Below, piece after piece: positions 46,244 to 59,480 of a DNA stretch of 64,000 bases. How positions within the stretch are numbered: the stretch's first letter is position 1; each line of letters begins with the position of its first letter. Source of the stretch: Cephalotus follicularis (Eukaryota > Streptophyta > Magnoliopsida > Oxalidales > Cephalotaceae); the NCBI GenBank assembly GCA_001972305.1, contig BDDD01000725.1:1-64000 (forward strand). Reading direction: 5' to 3'. Under the pieces are notes generated by a model. That model saw nothing but the letters and a program-made list of their open reading frames with translations, was not told where the DNA came from and did no database searches. A program made the translations under genes and the position numbers.

Positions 46244-47311
46244 ATGGCAAACATTGAAAATCAGAAATTCATTGCTCTTGATATTTCTGGAAAGAATTAT
46301 CTATCATGGGTACTTGATGTGAAACTGCATTTGAGTGCTAAGAAATTAAGGCACACAATTGATGAAGATAATGCAGTATCAAATGAGGAACGCGCCACTG
46401 CGCTGATTTTTCTAAAGCATCATATTGATGATGGCCTGAAATATGAATATTTAACTGTTGAAAATCCACTTGAACTGTAGCAAAACCTAAATGATAGGTT
46501 TGAGCACTTGAAAGCTGTTGTACTGCCAAAGACATTGAATGATTGGTCACAGCTACGATTTCAAGATTTTAAAACAGTTTCGGAATATAATTCCACGTTG
46601 TTCAAAATTGTATCACAATTAAAAATGTGTGGTGAAGTTATCACCGAGGATATGTTGCTGGAGAAAACATATCGAACATTTCATGCATCCAATATATTAC
46701 TGCAACAACAGTATAGGTTGCACGAGTTCACAAAATATAATGAATTAATTGGATCTCTTCTTGTTGCAGAGCAAAATAATGAATTACTCTTGCAAAATCA
46801 TGAAAGTCATCCGACTGGTTCAGCCCCTTTACCAGAGGTAAATGCAACCTCGTCAGACTTTAGAGGACGAGGAAGAGGGCGTGGACGAGGACGTGGAAGA
46901 GGACGTGACAGTGGAAGAAATCAAAATTTCTTGGGGCCACGTAATAATAATAGCATGAAATGGCAAAATCCTGATACAAAACAACGTCAAAAGTGACACA
47001 ATCCTGGACAATCCAGTAAGGATGAACAAACCCAAAATAAAAAGGGTAATTGTAACCAATGTGATATGGAAGGTCATTGGTACCGTGCTTGTCGCACAGC
47101 AAAGCATTGGGTCGACTTATATCAAGCTTCTCTAAAAGAGAAAGACAAACGAATTGAAACAAATTTTATAGGTCATTGTGACCCTTTGAAAACTACGCAA
47201 TCAGACTTTGGTTCAATGGGTATAACCCATTTGGACATTGCTGATTTTGTAACTGATCCAAACGAGAAAATGAATCAAGTGACTGTCGACAAAGACTTCC
47301 ATCTCGGTTGA
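46244..47311 (+). pseudogene. gag region of the copia element
   Basis: Starts MANIENQKFIALDISGKNYL with the copia gag block WVLDVKLHLSAKKL. An Arg-Gly-rich segment (repeated RGRGRGRG, about 46860-46915) follows, then a CCHC zinc knuckle (CNQCDMEGHWYRAC, near 47050). The region is broken. Confidence 0.9.
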
Positions 47312-47399
47312 TGTTATGTGCTATTGTTTTAATGTTTATCATATTTTGAATAAAGTGCTTATGAAGTTAAATATAACATAGTTATATTTATTAACATGT

Positions 47400-48560
47400 G
47401 TGTTTTTATCTATAGATCATCATACAATGGATATTGGAGATATATGCATAGCTGACAGTTCAACAACACACACAATACTGCAGAGTGAAAAATATTTTTC
47501 ACATTTGACAATAGTAAAGGCTAATGTTGGAACAATTTCTGATACATCAGAACTAATTGAAGGTTCCGGGATGGTCAGCTTTGTGTTATCAAATGGAAGA
47601 CAAATGCGCATCACAGATGCTTTATATTTAACCAAGTCTAGAAGAAACTTGCTTAGTTTCAAAAATATTCGTCGTAATGGTTATCATATTGAAACCACAA
47701 ATGAAAATGACAAAAAATATTTTTATATCACTGGTAATGCTTTCGGTCGAAAGCAAATATTGGAGAAACTCTCTGGGCTTTCTTCTGGGCTATACATTAT
47801 GAAAATTAGAGCAATTGAATCTCATAATGTTGTGGATTCAAAAGTCATAGACTTAAAAGGGTTAATGATTTGACATGAACGGCTAGGCCACCCAGGTGTG
47901 ACAATGATGCGTCGAATGATTGAAAGTTCACATGGTCATCCACTTAAAAAGCAGAAAATGCTATTGAATAATGAGAACCATTGCGTTGCTTGTTCACAAG
48001 GAAAACTCATTATAAGACCATCTACAACAAAAGTGGTTGTAGAATCTCCAAAATTCTTAGAGAGAATTCAAGGAGATATTTGTGGACCGATTAATCCACC
48101 ATCTGGGCCATTTCGGTATTTCATGGTGTTAATAGAAGCATTGACAAGATGGTCGCATGTATGCTTACTTTCAACTCGCAATGTTGCATTTGCGAGACTA
48201 TTGGCTCAAATAAATAAATTGCGAGCACAATTTTCAGATCATCCTATAAAGTCTATTCGGCTAGATAATGCTGCTGAATTTTGTTCCAAAACATTTGATG
48301 AATATTGCATGGCAATAGGAATTGCCATTGAACATCATGTTCCTCACGTACACACCAAAATGGGTTAGCCGAATCTCTTATAAAGAGACTTCAATTGATT
48401 GCTCGTCCTTTATTGATGAGGTCAAAGTTACCCATTTCAGCTTGGGGACATGCGATATTGCATGCTGCGGCTCTTATACGTATAAGACCGACTGCATATC
48501 ATAAATATTCTCCATTGTAACTTGTTCTTGGTCAAGAACCAAACATATCCCACTTAAGAG
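47400..48560 (+). pseudogene. protease and integrase region of the copia element
   Basis: ADSSTTHTIL near 47450 is the copia-type protease active-site region. RNLLSFKNIRRNGYHIET and a His/Cys-type pre-integrase segment (HERLGHPGVTMMRRMI, then NHCVACSQGK) follow. Integrase core remains include IQGDICGPINPPSGPFRYFM and IRLDNAAEF. The region is broken. Confidence 0.88.
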
Positions 48561-50922
48561 TGTTTGGATGTGCAGTTTATGTCCCTATTTTACCTACTCA
48601 GCGGAGTAAGATGGGACCACAACGCAGACTTGGCATTTATGTGGGATTTGATTCTCCATCAATTATAAGGTATCTTGAGCCATTAACATGTGACATGTTT
48701 ACTGCACATTATGCAGACTGTCACTTTGATGAATTGGTTTTTCCAGTGTTAGGGGGAGACAAGAATTTATTGAAAAATAAAAATGAAAATTCATGGAAAG
48801 CATCGAGATTACATAGTTTTGATCCACGTACAAATGAATGTGAACTACAAGTTCAAAGGATCATTAATTTAAAAAATATTGCTAATCAAATGCCATATGG
48901 ATTTAATGATGCTCAAAAAGTGTTAAAATCTTACATACCAGCTGTGAATGCTCCAGCAAGAATTGATATATCTAAAACTAGTGAAAACTCAATCGACATA
49001 TTAAAATCTAAACCACAGTTGAAACGTGGTAGACCAATTTGTGCTAAAGATATTGTACCACGAAAACGAAAGGCAAATAAGAGTGGTGTACAAAACCCTG
49101 AAATAGCATTAACACAAGATAATGTGTTATTTTCAGAACCCACATTGACTCCAGAGAGAGTACAAAACCCTGAAGAGGCTGTGGAATTTCAAAATCAAGA
49201 AGTCTCGATTAATTATGCACATAATGAACAAATATGGAATCGATATGAGATTATAGTTAATGACAAATTTGCATATGTCGTTACATTGGATATTACAAAT
49301 CCTGTTATCGATCCTGAATCACAAAGTGTTGAACAATGTCAACAAAGAAATGATTGGCCAAAATGAAAATATGCAATACAAGCAGAGTTGCAATCTTTGT
49401 CGAAACGAGAAGTATTTGGACCAATAATTCAAACACCAAGTGGTGTAACCCCTGTTGGATTTAGATGGATATTTGTTCGAAACAAAATGAGAAAAATGAA
49501 ATTGTGAGATACAAAGCAAGGCTTGTAGCTCAAGGTTTCTCACAGAAACCAGGTATTGATTACCAGGAAACATATTCTCCAGTTATTGATGGAATCACTT
49601 TTCGATTCCTAATTAGTATGGCTACTTCAAACGGACTTGAAACTCGTTTTATGAACGTAGTAACAGCATACTTATATGGGTCACTTGATAGTGACATATA
49701 TATGAGAATTCTTGATGGATTTAAAGTTCCTGAATCGAACAAATCTCGCCACATATATTCAATTAAGCTACAACGTTCGTTGTATGGATTGAAACAATCT
49801 GATCGAATGTGGTATAATCGACTATGTAAATATTTAATCAAAGAAGGGTATACAAATGATCAAATATGTCCATGTATTTTTATCAAAAAAATCTAATGAT
49901 GGATTTGCTATTGTTGCAGTATATGTGGATGATTTAAATTTTATAGATACTTCTGAGGAACTTACAAAGACTGCGACCTATTTAAAAGGTGAGTTTGAAA
50001 TGAAAGATCTTGGAAAAACAAAGTTTTAACTTGGTATACAGGTTGAGCACATATCATCTGGGATCTTCATCCATCAATCCACATACACTGAAAAGGTTTT
50101 TAGTCGATTCAACATGGACAAAGCTTATCCTCTAAGCACTCCAATGGTAGTTCGATCTCTTGATGTCAAGAAAGATCCATTTCGTCCTCAAGAAGAAGGA
50201 GAAGAAATCTTTGGACCTGAAATTTCTTATCTTAGCGCAATTGGAGCTCTATTGTATCTTGCAAATTGCACAAGACCTGATATTGCATTCTCTATCAATT
50301 TACTAGCAATATATAGTTCTACACCAACAAAAGGCACTGGAATGGGATTAAGCACATAATGCGTTATCTGCGTGGAAGCACTGATATGAGTCTATTTTAT
50401 CCAAGGGGCATAAAATCAACATTGATTGGATATGCTGATGCTGGATACTTATCTGATCCACATAAAGCAAGATCACAAACCGGTTATATCTTTACCTTTT
50501 GTGACACTGCTATATCATGGCGATCAACAAAACAGACAATGACAGCAACTTCTTCGAATCATTCAGAGATCCTTGCAATTCATGAAGCAAGCCGAGATCG
50601 TATATGGTTGATATCAATGATTCAACATATACAAGAATCATGTGGACTATCTTCGATTAGAAATAATCCCACTGTAATATATGAAAATAATACTGCTTGC
50701 ATCACACAACTCAGAGTAGGATATATCAAGGGTGATCGAACGAAACATATTTCACCAAAATTCTTCTACACCCATGAGCTTCAGAAAAATGGTGATATTG
50801 ATGTACAACAAATCCGATCAAGTGACAATTTAGCGGATTTATTTACGAAGGCATTACCAGGTACTACATTCAAGAAGCTCAGACATGATATTGGGATGCG
50901 TCAGATTAAAGATCTTCATTAA
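48561..50922 (+). pseudogene. RT and RNase H region of the copia element
   Basis: RT motifs: [64 protein letters not shown] and a YVDDLNFI-like box near 49922. RNase H region: GALLYLANCTRPDIAF, GYADAGYLSDPHKARSQTGY, and ADLFTKALPGTTFKKLRHDI near the end. The stretch 48561-49366 is the variable linker after integrase (FGCAVYVPILPTQRSKMGPQ). The region is broken. Confidence 0.9.
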
Positions 50923-51066
50923 TACAGTTCAAGAACTTGTGACGTTTTGTTTCAGAGGGAGACTGTACTCTTTTTCCTCCGCAAAAGTTTTTATCTCAAT
51001 GGGTTTTTCCTAGCAAGGTTTTAACGAGGCAGTCATAGTAATATGGAATAGAAATTCAATGGGGAT

Positions 51067-51257
51067 TATTGTAAAATTGTCAACATAAATAGTGAATTAC
51101 TATTCAAACAACCTCTAAACTCTTATAAATAGGAATGTATTGTTAAGAAGAAGTAAAAAAATTCATAATAAGAAATCTCTTATTCTCTCTCACTTTCTCT
51201 TTAAATCTCTTTATAGTGCAATCTTATTTTGTGAGTTAACCTGTTAAGTTTACAACA
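51067..51257 (+). repeat. 3' LTR of the copia element
   Basis: Same start TATTGTAAAATTG and end GTTTACAACA as the 5' LTR, preceded by the purine-rich CAATGGGGAT, the likely polypurine tract. Confidence 0.88.
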
Positions 51258-51262
51258 GTATG

Positions 51263-54200
51263 TTTATTATAGTTGTTTTTCGATTGATTTATTGCAGAGA
51301 GGGGTACCATTTAGTTAATGTGAATGTGTATGACGTGTCCTAAATTCTAAAATGCGTTTAGATTTAAGGGTCACTTATAAACATTTCTTAATCAAATGAG
51401 TCACTTATAATGTTTTTGTAATGACTCACTATATATAATCTATTAATGTGAATGAATGGGAGAATAATGGTCACGAATGACGATTGAGTGATCTTAACAC
51501 TCTCTTTCAACTGAATTTGTTTATAATTAAGATCTAAACACTCTCTTTCTACTGAATTTGTTTATAATTAAGATTTAGAAATGGACCTCAACGATATATT
51601 CAACAGGAAAGTCTTAATCAACTACCAAAAACATTATCCTAACAACCACAAGTCACTTTATTCAGTCTATTAACAAATAATTAAGCTGTATTCTTTTAAT
51701 CAGCAGACAGTGATCAAACAACGAATTGGTCTTTAATTTCAGATAGTACAAGTCATCTTTTTAAATTGGCAAGTCATTTGTGATTACAGATGGGCATAAG
51801 GCCGGTTCGGTCTTGTAATCTAGATTGGATCAGACCTATTTATACTAATTCAGCATGAATTATTGAAATAATTGGTGGACCGGTCCGGTCACCGAGCCTG
51901 AAAAAAAATTCAGTTCTCATAGTCCGTGATCAATATTTTATCGGTCCAAGCTGTTAAAAGTTGCTGGTCGGACAATTGTGAAACAAGGATCAGACCGACT
52001 TAACCAGTGCTTAGCATTATTTGTTATATAACACAACGTCATCTTATATAAAAAAAATGTCATTCTAACGTTCTAGGACAAACTAGACCGCTAAGGGGCA
52101 CCTTAGACATCATGAATACATTGTTAAAAATTTGAGAGAAAAATCATTGTCTCTTGTATAGTTTATCACTCAATCTTACATAATTCAATTAATTTACATT
52201 AAAAGGTTTTGAAACATATACATGCACTTCATAGACAATTAAATGTAAATTAATTGAATGATATAAGATAGATGGTATCACACATTGACAATATATCCTC
52301 TCTCTCTCTCTCTGAAAAAATTTGATTGTTAATATTAAGATGAGCATTAATTGTAGTAATTTGAAGAGACATTCATAAAATTAATGCCACTAAATAATGA
52401 TAATTGGAATAGATTGGTGATCGTAACAAGAGATAGAAGTAGTTATCATTTATTCACTATCTCTTATTAGCCATAATTTTTTGGTGCAATATAGCAATGC
52501 AAATACAAAAGGATATGTCATATTAACTAATAATATTATTACAAACTGTAATAAAAAAAGTAACATAAACTTTTATGTTGTGTTTACTTGAATTGTATTC
52601 ACTCAATTTTTTCTCCCTATATTTAAACCAAAAGATGTCTTAAAGTCTTAAGATTGTTAAATGTTCATCGTAGGATCAGTTTGTTAACCATTTTGTGAAG
52701 ACTCAACGCCTTCCATTTTATAAGTTCGTTATGAATCTCAAACTTCGATATATGCGATTATTATATTTTACACATCCGAAAAATAAGTATTTGACCTTGC
52801 GGTGGTTATACAGAATGTTAATCGAAACATATAAAAACAATATGGCTTGAATCCACACCATTTGAGTAAGCCTTAATTAATTTCAAGTTTTATTTTTTAG
52901 AAAAATTATGTTATAGATTGATATGCATTGTCAGTCTATTTCTATTAAAATCAAACTTTAAGATTGATGATAATCCAACTATATATTTTCCTTTTCAAAT
53001 TTCATCAAATTTCCAATGATAACTTGCAAATGTGTCAAACCGATCTACAAGTCCATGTTCACTAAAGTGTCTGCCTTCATAATTTTTGGTTCTTCTTATT
53101 CGAATCACTCAATAATGTGACGAACATAAACTTTGAGAGAGAACATTTTCAATTAGTCAGTTAGTCATGTCTGAGGGTCGAGCAAGACCAATTTAATTGC
53201 TGCAGGGATATATATGACTTGTGAACGTGAATGCACAAGTAATTGGTATACGGTACATTTAAAAATCGATTTTTAACCGGTGAATCTAAAAATTATTAAT
53301 TAAAAGTATGGTAATTAAAAGTGATCATACACTAATTATTTATACATTAATATGCATCATATTCATTTTTACAAGTTATATATCTGTATTTTAGTTCTAA
53401 AGAGTATAGAGTATCAACTGCATCACAATTAAAGACATTTACGTGTCAATCTAGGATCTCTTCTGGGCTAAGACCTGTCTACGTTGGGCTTCATGTTGCA
53501 CTTAAAATCATACCCATTGTCACAATCTGCGAGTAAAGCTAAAAGATTTTTTTGTTTGTTTCGAAGAATTGTCAAGCTTTCTCGAGAATCTTGAAAATTC
53601 TTAATCCCCTTTAGAATGATTTGCTCATCATATAGAATGAGACAGTATAAATGTTTTTATCATATCCTTGTTATTTAGTGAAAAAATTAAATCAAATATA
53701 TCATGGCAAGTATAAAAATTACATGCTACAAACAATTTATTATCTCGAAATGAATCCTAAGCAAATTAAGTTATCCTCACTACCTTTCTATCCACTTTTT
53801 CATAACTTCATTATATTGTTGTACATGAATATGTAACAGTTTTTACATGTTCATAGGTTTTATCGCATAAAAATATGTTACGAAATTTTTTATCAGATTC
53901 AAACAAACGATACATTTACAAACATATAACATATTGAACTAAATAATTTATAATTCCTTAGGTGAATTATAAATCTCCAAGTGTGAATGTTAGAATTTTG
54001 ACTACCCTCAAGAAAGAAATGGAGTCTTATGACGCCTTTGGCAGAATCTAACAAGCAACACATCATACATTTTCTTATAGGAAAGCTTACTATAGTAGTG
54101 AATTCAGTGTATTTTCTAAAAAATTTCCTCTACGAAAACGAGACGAAAATTTACACATTGTGCTTACATCTATATCTCTGAAATGAAAATCATTATAAAG

Positions 54201-55797
54201 GGTTATGCCCTTATAAGATGTTTAACTTTCACATAATTACCTTGAGTGAGAATGGGTGGGAATAGAGTCAATAAAATGTATATAAATACTGTTGGATTTT
54301 ACAAACCTATATCTAAATAAGTGGGTGTGACTTATATGTGTAAATTAGTTTTTAGGTCGTGGGTATGATTTATGCGTACACTATTCATAGATTTATTTTA
54401 TGATTATTTTTTATCCATACAATAAAATGAAATCAACAATTAAAAGATGTTTAAACGCGAATATTAGTTTCCCCGTTTTCCCTCTATACGAATTACTAAT
54501 TTTTTCTAACTCTAACAGACGGGTATCTTCTACTAAGGTTAAAAACAGGGTCATGAATTCAAGATCACATTACCCCACAATCCCTCACCAATCCCTATAC
54601 CACCAGCAGCGTTTCGTTTGTATTGGTTCATTTAATATATACCCAGGTTTTTTTTGTATATAATAAAGATTGAAAGATAGTATTTGTTTTTTTTTTTTGG
54701 GTGTACTAGTTTGGTGCACATGGGTACTGTACTAGCACTGTGGTATAATTTATATGGATCATAAATAAGTTTGAATGAAAATGTATCCATCTAACAGTGC
54801 CGTCATACGAAGGAGGTACTTGTAGAGATATGAGAATAGTCTACTGCTTCAATTCCTTCATTCCTCACCTCAAAAAACTAGCTTTTGGTTTCCCGGAGGA
54901 TTCTACAACATGTTTGATTGATGTGCCAAATCACCTCTTTTCATTCCATTTATTGATAGATACCCTTTTATTGTTTTATTGAGCTCCTCTTCAATGTAAA
55001 ATAAGAAAAAGATTGACAGTGTTTTTATCCACGTTCAGATCGTAATATGTATCATAATTTTTCTCAAACGGTTAAAATATTATATTATTGATGTTTATTT
55101 TTTTATCTTTCTTTTGTTGTGTGTGTTAAATGTGATTTTAAATTAGAGATTGTGTGAAAATGAATCAAATTAATCACTCCTTCCGTAGAGTTAATCTTTA
55201 GCTAAAATTGCATCATGTGAGCTGCTTGTGAAAGAATGAACTAACGAAGAGCTTACTTAAATTTGTCAGTGTTGAAAATTTATTTATTTGTTATTGAGCA
55301 TTTATTTTTCATTGTATTGAGTTCATCTCCTTATAAATATTGATGTATGGCCACTTTCAATTACCACACTCGTTGTATTTGATGTTTAATCTATCGATTA
55401 AATATATCTAATTATTTTATTTGTACATAAAAGGTTTAAACGGTCTACAATTTACGTATACATAATACAAAATTAATCTATTCAATGAAATAGGTCTAAT
55501 TAACTTAAATTTTTTTTATGAAAGATCCATATTGATAAATTATTAAATTTAATGAATAATTTTTTACAAAATATTAATCTCAAATATGATTTTTAAAGTG
55601 ATATGACATAGACAATTCATGTCCCTATATATATGAAAACCTTGCTTAGCTTGAGGTCAGCCGAATATTATCGAAGATGCCATTGTTGGGGCAAGTCATA
55701 ATGTTAAACGGTCACTACTTGAATGTGGTTTTTAAATTTGTTAAAAAGGAAATTATTGAAATCCAAATTTTAAAGCAAATTCATAGCCACTGATAGA
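51263..55797. other. 4.5 kb of gene-free AT-rich DNA
   Basis: No convincing coding exon was found on either strand. The short open frames present have no recognisable motif and AT-driven composition. It contains the foldback element at 52133-52308 and a GGCCGGTTCGGTC-bearing stretch near 51790-52010 that may be a decayed MITE. Confidence 0.55.
52133..52308. repeat. foldback MITE-like element
   Basis: Left arm 52133-52200, ending CAATTAATTTACATT, pairs with right arm 52241-52308, beginning AATGTAAATTAATTG. Pairing is perfect for about 15 bp and imperfect over about 65 bp, with a loop of about 40 bp. No clear target-site duplication. Confidence 0.65.
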
Positions 55798-56408
55798 TAG
55801 GGATGACAATTATATTCGTAAAAACGGGTATTTGATCATACCATACCCGTACGGAGAGGGTATTATCAGCAAAAAACGGGGACGGATAATTTTTAGGTAT
55901 CCGACAATGGGGACGGGGAGGGTACGAATATAACTTGTCACCCTACCCTACCCTCCTCGTACCCGTTTTTAAGTTTATAAAATATCCGTAAACTTCATTT
56001 TATACTAAAAATTCATATTTTTTTAGATGTCACTATATTACTATTACTGCTGCGCAGTACAGTTATGAGTCACACTTTTTAAATCTATATTTTCTTTCCT
56101 TACAATAACACTAATGATAAAAAGTGATATAATAGATTGCTAAAATTAGTTCAAATTTACGATGCACTCTTGTTGGGTACCCATAATTTTTTTAAAATAT
56201 TATATTTGTTTTATATTATTGAGTATTGTATTATGAAAATATGAAATTTTCTTTATATGAAAGAAGGTATGGTAAGTTACGGATATTAATAAGTTTTCAC
56301 GGGGACGGAGACGAGGATTTTTAACAATCTTACACGGGTACGAGAAAGATACGGGACAAAATTAAAAAAAATGGAACAAGGAGGGAGATTATAGTATTCC
56401 AATCTCTA
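55798..56408. mobile_element. hAT-type MITE
   Basis: Begins TAGGGATGACAATTATATTC and ends TAGTATTCCAATCTCTA, imperfect inverted termini. Flanks CTGATAGA (55790-55797) and CTGATACA (56409-56416) match at 7 of 8 bases, as expected for a hAT target-site duplication. Subterminal parts are rich in ACGGGTA/GGGGACGG-type motifs. There is no transposase. Confidence 0.85.
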
Positions 56409-56416
56409 CTGATACA

Positions 56417-57133
56417 TTAAACAAAGAAAAAGAAAAACAAAGAAAAAGAAAAGGGTTAAAAAAAAGAAAAGAAAAAGCAACAGACGTTATGCATCACTGA
56501 CAGATTTGCAGACGCAGCAGAAGGTCCCGTCTCCATCAGCTTCGTCTCCTTGTGCCGCGAAACGCGGACTACAGTCCCCCCACACACTAGGTCCCACATT
56601 CCACGTGTCAAACATTCCTAAGTCTTAATGATGCACCCAAAGATGCCCTTTTATCACCTACTCTTCAATCCATGCTCTCTTTCGGTGTAACTCCCAAAAT
56701 CCACCATAAGTGAATATAGTCTTAGGATGTGGTGTGACTAACCCAATTCAATTCACTGTCTCTCTCTCACTCTCTTCTGCGACTGTGACGTAATGGGAAT
56801 CAGAATTCTTTTGGGGACGTCTTGATGATAATGATACTAATTTCTCACTCTGACAGTGATCAGCATCAATGGACGGCTAGTTTTGAATGGACGGTTCGAT
56901 GTGTATACGTAACATTTCATACAAGTATTCCCTTATGATATAACACTATGCTATTATTTGGTTTGGTTGCATCATTTTTGCTCTTTAACATAATCAATCA
57001 GTTATATCTATTGTCACGTCACGTCGACGCAGGTTACGTCCTACAGATCTGATAAAAAATTAAAAAGGTTTCTGACTAATTACTGGGGAGAGAAGAGAAG
57101 CAAACTTTTTTTTTTTTTACGATAACCATTAAG
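56417..57133. other. GC-richer flank with promoter-like motifs
   Basis: Between the MITE and the copia LTR lies a stretch of more balanced composition, with a CCACGTGTC G-box/ABRE-like site near 56599, a TGACGTAATGG site near 56785 and CT-rich runs (56756-56775). This looks like the upstream region of a gene, but no exon is visible before the copia insertion at 57134, so any gene would lie beyond it or be lost. Confidence 0.3.
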
Positions 57134-57574
57134 TGTTGGGTTTTATTTATTGGTATATGTGATTAATTATTTTATTTTTATTTAATATATAATTATTGTT
57201 TAGTAATTATTATGTATTAAAATTATATTGGTTAATCAAGGGAGATTTATATTGGTTAATTGAGAGATATATTCTACTAAGTGTTAAAGTAAGTGCACGT
57301 TGATGGAACTTGTCATTAATTGAAGTTTTATTTGGAATACGGGTACTCTCTCTAATCACTATCTATCAGATAGTTTCTCTCGATCAGAAAACGTCTATCA
57401 AAATGAAGAAGGGTCAATAGAAAGAAAACCAATTAATGCATATTTATTATTTATCAAGATTATCATAGATTCATGTAAGTATACTTTAACTATTATGATA
57501 TGTGAAAATCATCTTATTTTAAGATATTGACATAAAATATTTGAAGAAGATGTATCTGTAAATTATCATTAACA
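57134..57574 (+). repeat. 5' LTR of the second copia element
   Basis: TGTTGGGTTTTATTTATTGG start and ATTATCATTAACA end, 441 bp, followed at once by TGTGGTATCAGAGAAC. Its partner LTR lies outside the window, so age cannot be judged here. Confidence 0.8.
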
Positions 57575-58640
57575 TGTGGTATCAGAGAACTGGTTTTATA
57601 ACTTATGATTTTTCATTAAATGTTCGATTTATGAAATGATGGTTTCTCAATTTTATTCCATAATAATTGATTGATTTTATATAATCTCATGATACTTGGG
57701 TTTTGTATTTTGGTTTGTATTATTGTATTGATAATAATAAATAAATAAAAAAATAATGATGATATCATTATTAATCATAATTTTGCAGTATTATTGTAAA
57801 CAATACAATAACCATTATTTGCGACCTTAAAGCTTTACAGTTTTGAAGCTTGACAGTATTATCATGATTTCCATGACTTCCTTAATCATTATTGATGTAT
57901 TTATTGAATGTCCTGTTTTAAAAGTGTTGCTGTGTTTCAATGTCTAACATATACTTTGGTTATTAATGCATGATATCATCAAGTATGCTTATTATCATTG
58001 CTTTTGCCAGTTTCTATAATTAATATAGCATCACGTTTTTTTGACACCTGTAATATACAATAATAGTATCATGTATTTGAAAACATGTATTATATTGTAA
58101 GAAGATGTAGTCAAAGTTAGTTTAATGCTATGATTGATTGTTAAATTTGATGTCTATATTATGTATAATTCGATAGTCATTAAAGTAGCCGAATTAGAAA
58201 GTTTCTCATATATCTCAAACTAAATAAATAAAGATCAAATACTCATGATTATGTGATGCTACTAACGAGATGACATGAGGATATATATTTATTTTTCATG
58301 AGTAATTTGAAATTCAATGATTATAAAATATTTAAGCATCACCCAAAGGTTGATTGATTAATTTTATAAATCATGAACATAAAAATGGTTATTTGATGTA
58401 CTTGGTTAGATATGTTAGTATATCCAAAGATAACGAGCATGTCTAATTAAAGTTTATATATAATTGCCAATTATGTAAAATTATATTTATGCTTCAATTA
58501 TGTTTTATTGTTGTATCACCCAAAGGAGAACTTCAATAATTAAATGTTACTTGAACCTATTTGTTACAACTCAAAGCGTTAATGTGTGAACGTTCTATGT
58601 ATTTGCAGCATCTATTCTTATTTCTCTTCATTTGCAAGCT
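57575..58640 (+). other. primer-binding site and long leader, second copia element
   Basis: TGGTATCAGAG at 57578 is the copia-type initiator-tRNA-Met primer-binding site. The following 1 kb is AT-rich and non-coding, up to the gag region. Confidence 0.75.
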
Positions 58641-59480
58641 TCATCTATTATGAAGTTCAATGGGCTTAACTTATCTGAATGGAGTGAACAAGTTCAGTTT
58701 CACCTAGGTGTTCTGGATCTTGATTTGGCACTCTCAACTGATAAGCCTGTTGCTCTTACTGATACTAGCAGTACTGAACAAAGGTCTTTCCATAAGGCTT
58801 GAGAAAGGTCAAACAGATTAAGCTTAATGTTCATGCGGATGACTGTAGCAAACAATATTAAGTCTACAATTCCTATGAATGATAATGCTAAGGAATTTAT
58901 GAAGTATGTGAAAAATATTTCTCAGTCTGAATCTGCTGATAAGTCACGTGCTGGGACATTAACGGGTACATTAACCATTATTAAGTACGATGATTCTCGT
59001 ACCATGCATGAGCATGTCACTGAAATGGAAAATATAGCAGCAAGATTAAGGTCTATGGGAATGAAAGTGGATGAAAGTTTCCTTATGCAATTTATCATAA
59101 ATTCCTTGCCCTCTGAGTATGGTCAATTCCAAATAAACTACAATACTATAAAGGATAAGTGGAATCTGACTGAACTGCAAAGTATGCTTATTCAAGAGGA
59201 AGCAAGACTTAAGAAGCAAGGAATTCACTCTATCAATCTCATAGGTCAATCATCATGAGCTAAAAGGAAACGAGGAAATAAGTATGGAAAGGGTAATAAA
59301 GAACCACTAAAGATTAATGAGTCATCTGTCAAAATCAATAGGAAGGAACAAAAATATGATACTTGTTGTTTCTGCAAGAAACCTGGACACTACCAAAAGG
59401 ATTGCTTGAAACGTAAAGCTTGGTTCGAAAAGAAAGGTAAGCCTAGTGCTTTTGTATGTTTCGAATCAAACTTGGCAGAA
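58641..59480 (+). pseudogene. gag region, second copia element
   Basis: Copia-type gag sequence includes MKFNGLNLSEWSEQVQFHLG, EFMKYVKNISQSESADKSRA, LRSMGMKVDESFLMQFIINS and LPSEYGQFQINYN. A CCHC knuckle (CCFCKKPGHYQKDC) lies near 59363-59405. The region is broken. Confidence 0.88.

Larger units (their letters stand above)
45470..51257 (+). mobile_element. decayed Ty1/copia element with both LTRs
   Basis: 5.8 kb, with an exact 5-bp target-site duplication GTATG (45465-45469 and 51258-51262), 5' LTR 45470-45680 and 3' LTR 51067-51257. The order gag, protease, integrase, RT, RNase H on the plus strand is that of copia. The two LTRs differ at roughly one base in ten by eye plus an indel of about 20 bp, so the insertion is old. 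The open frames are interrupted by many breaks, so the element is non-functional. Confidence 0.93.

Noticed and set aside
51789-52020. A further hAT-like MITE
   Set aside because: GGCCGGTTCGGTC-type motifs and a weak inverted match are present, but no convincing termini or 8-bp duplication could be set.
53651-54982. Short open frames as possible small genes
   Set aside because: AT-rich, no recognisable motifs, no splice context and no conserved start region.
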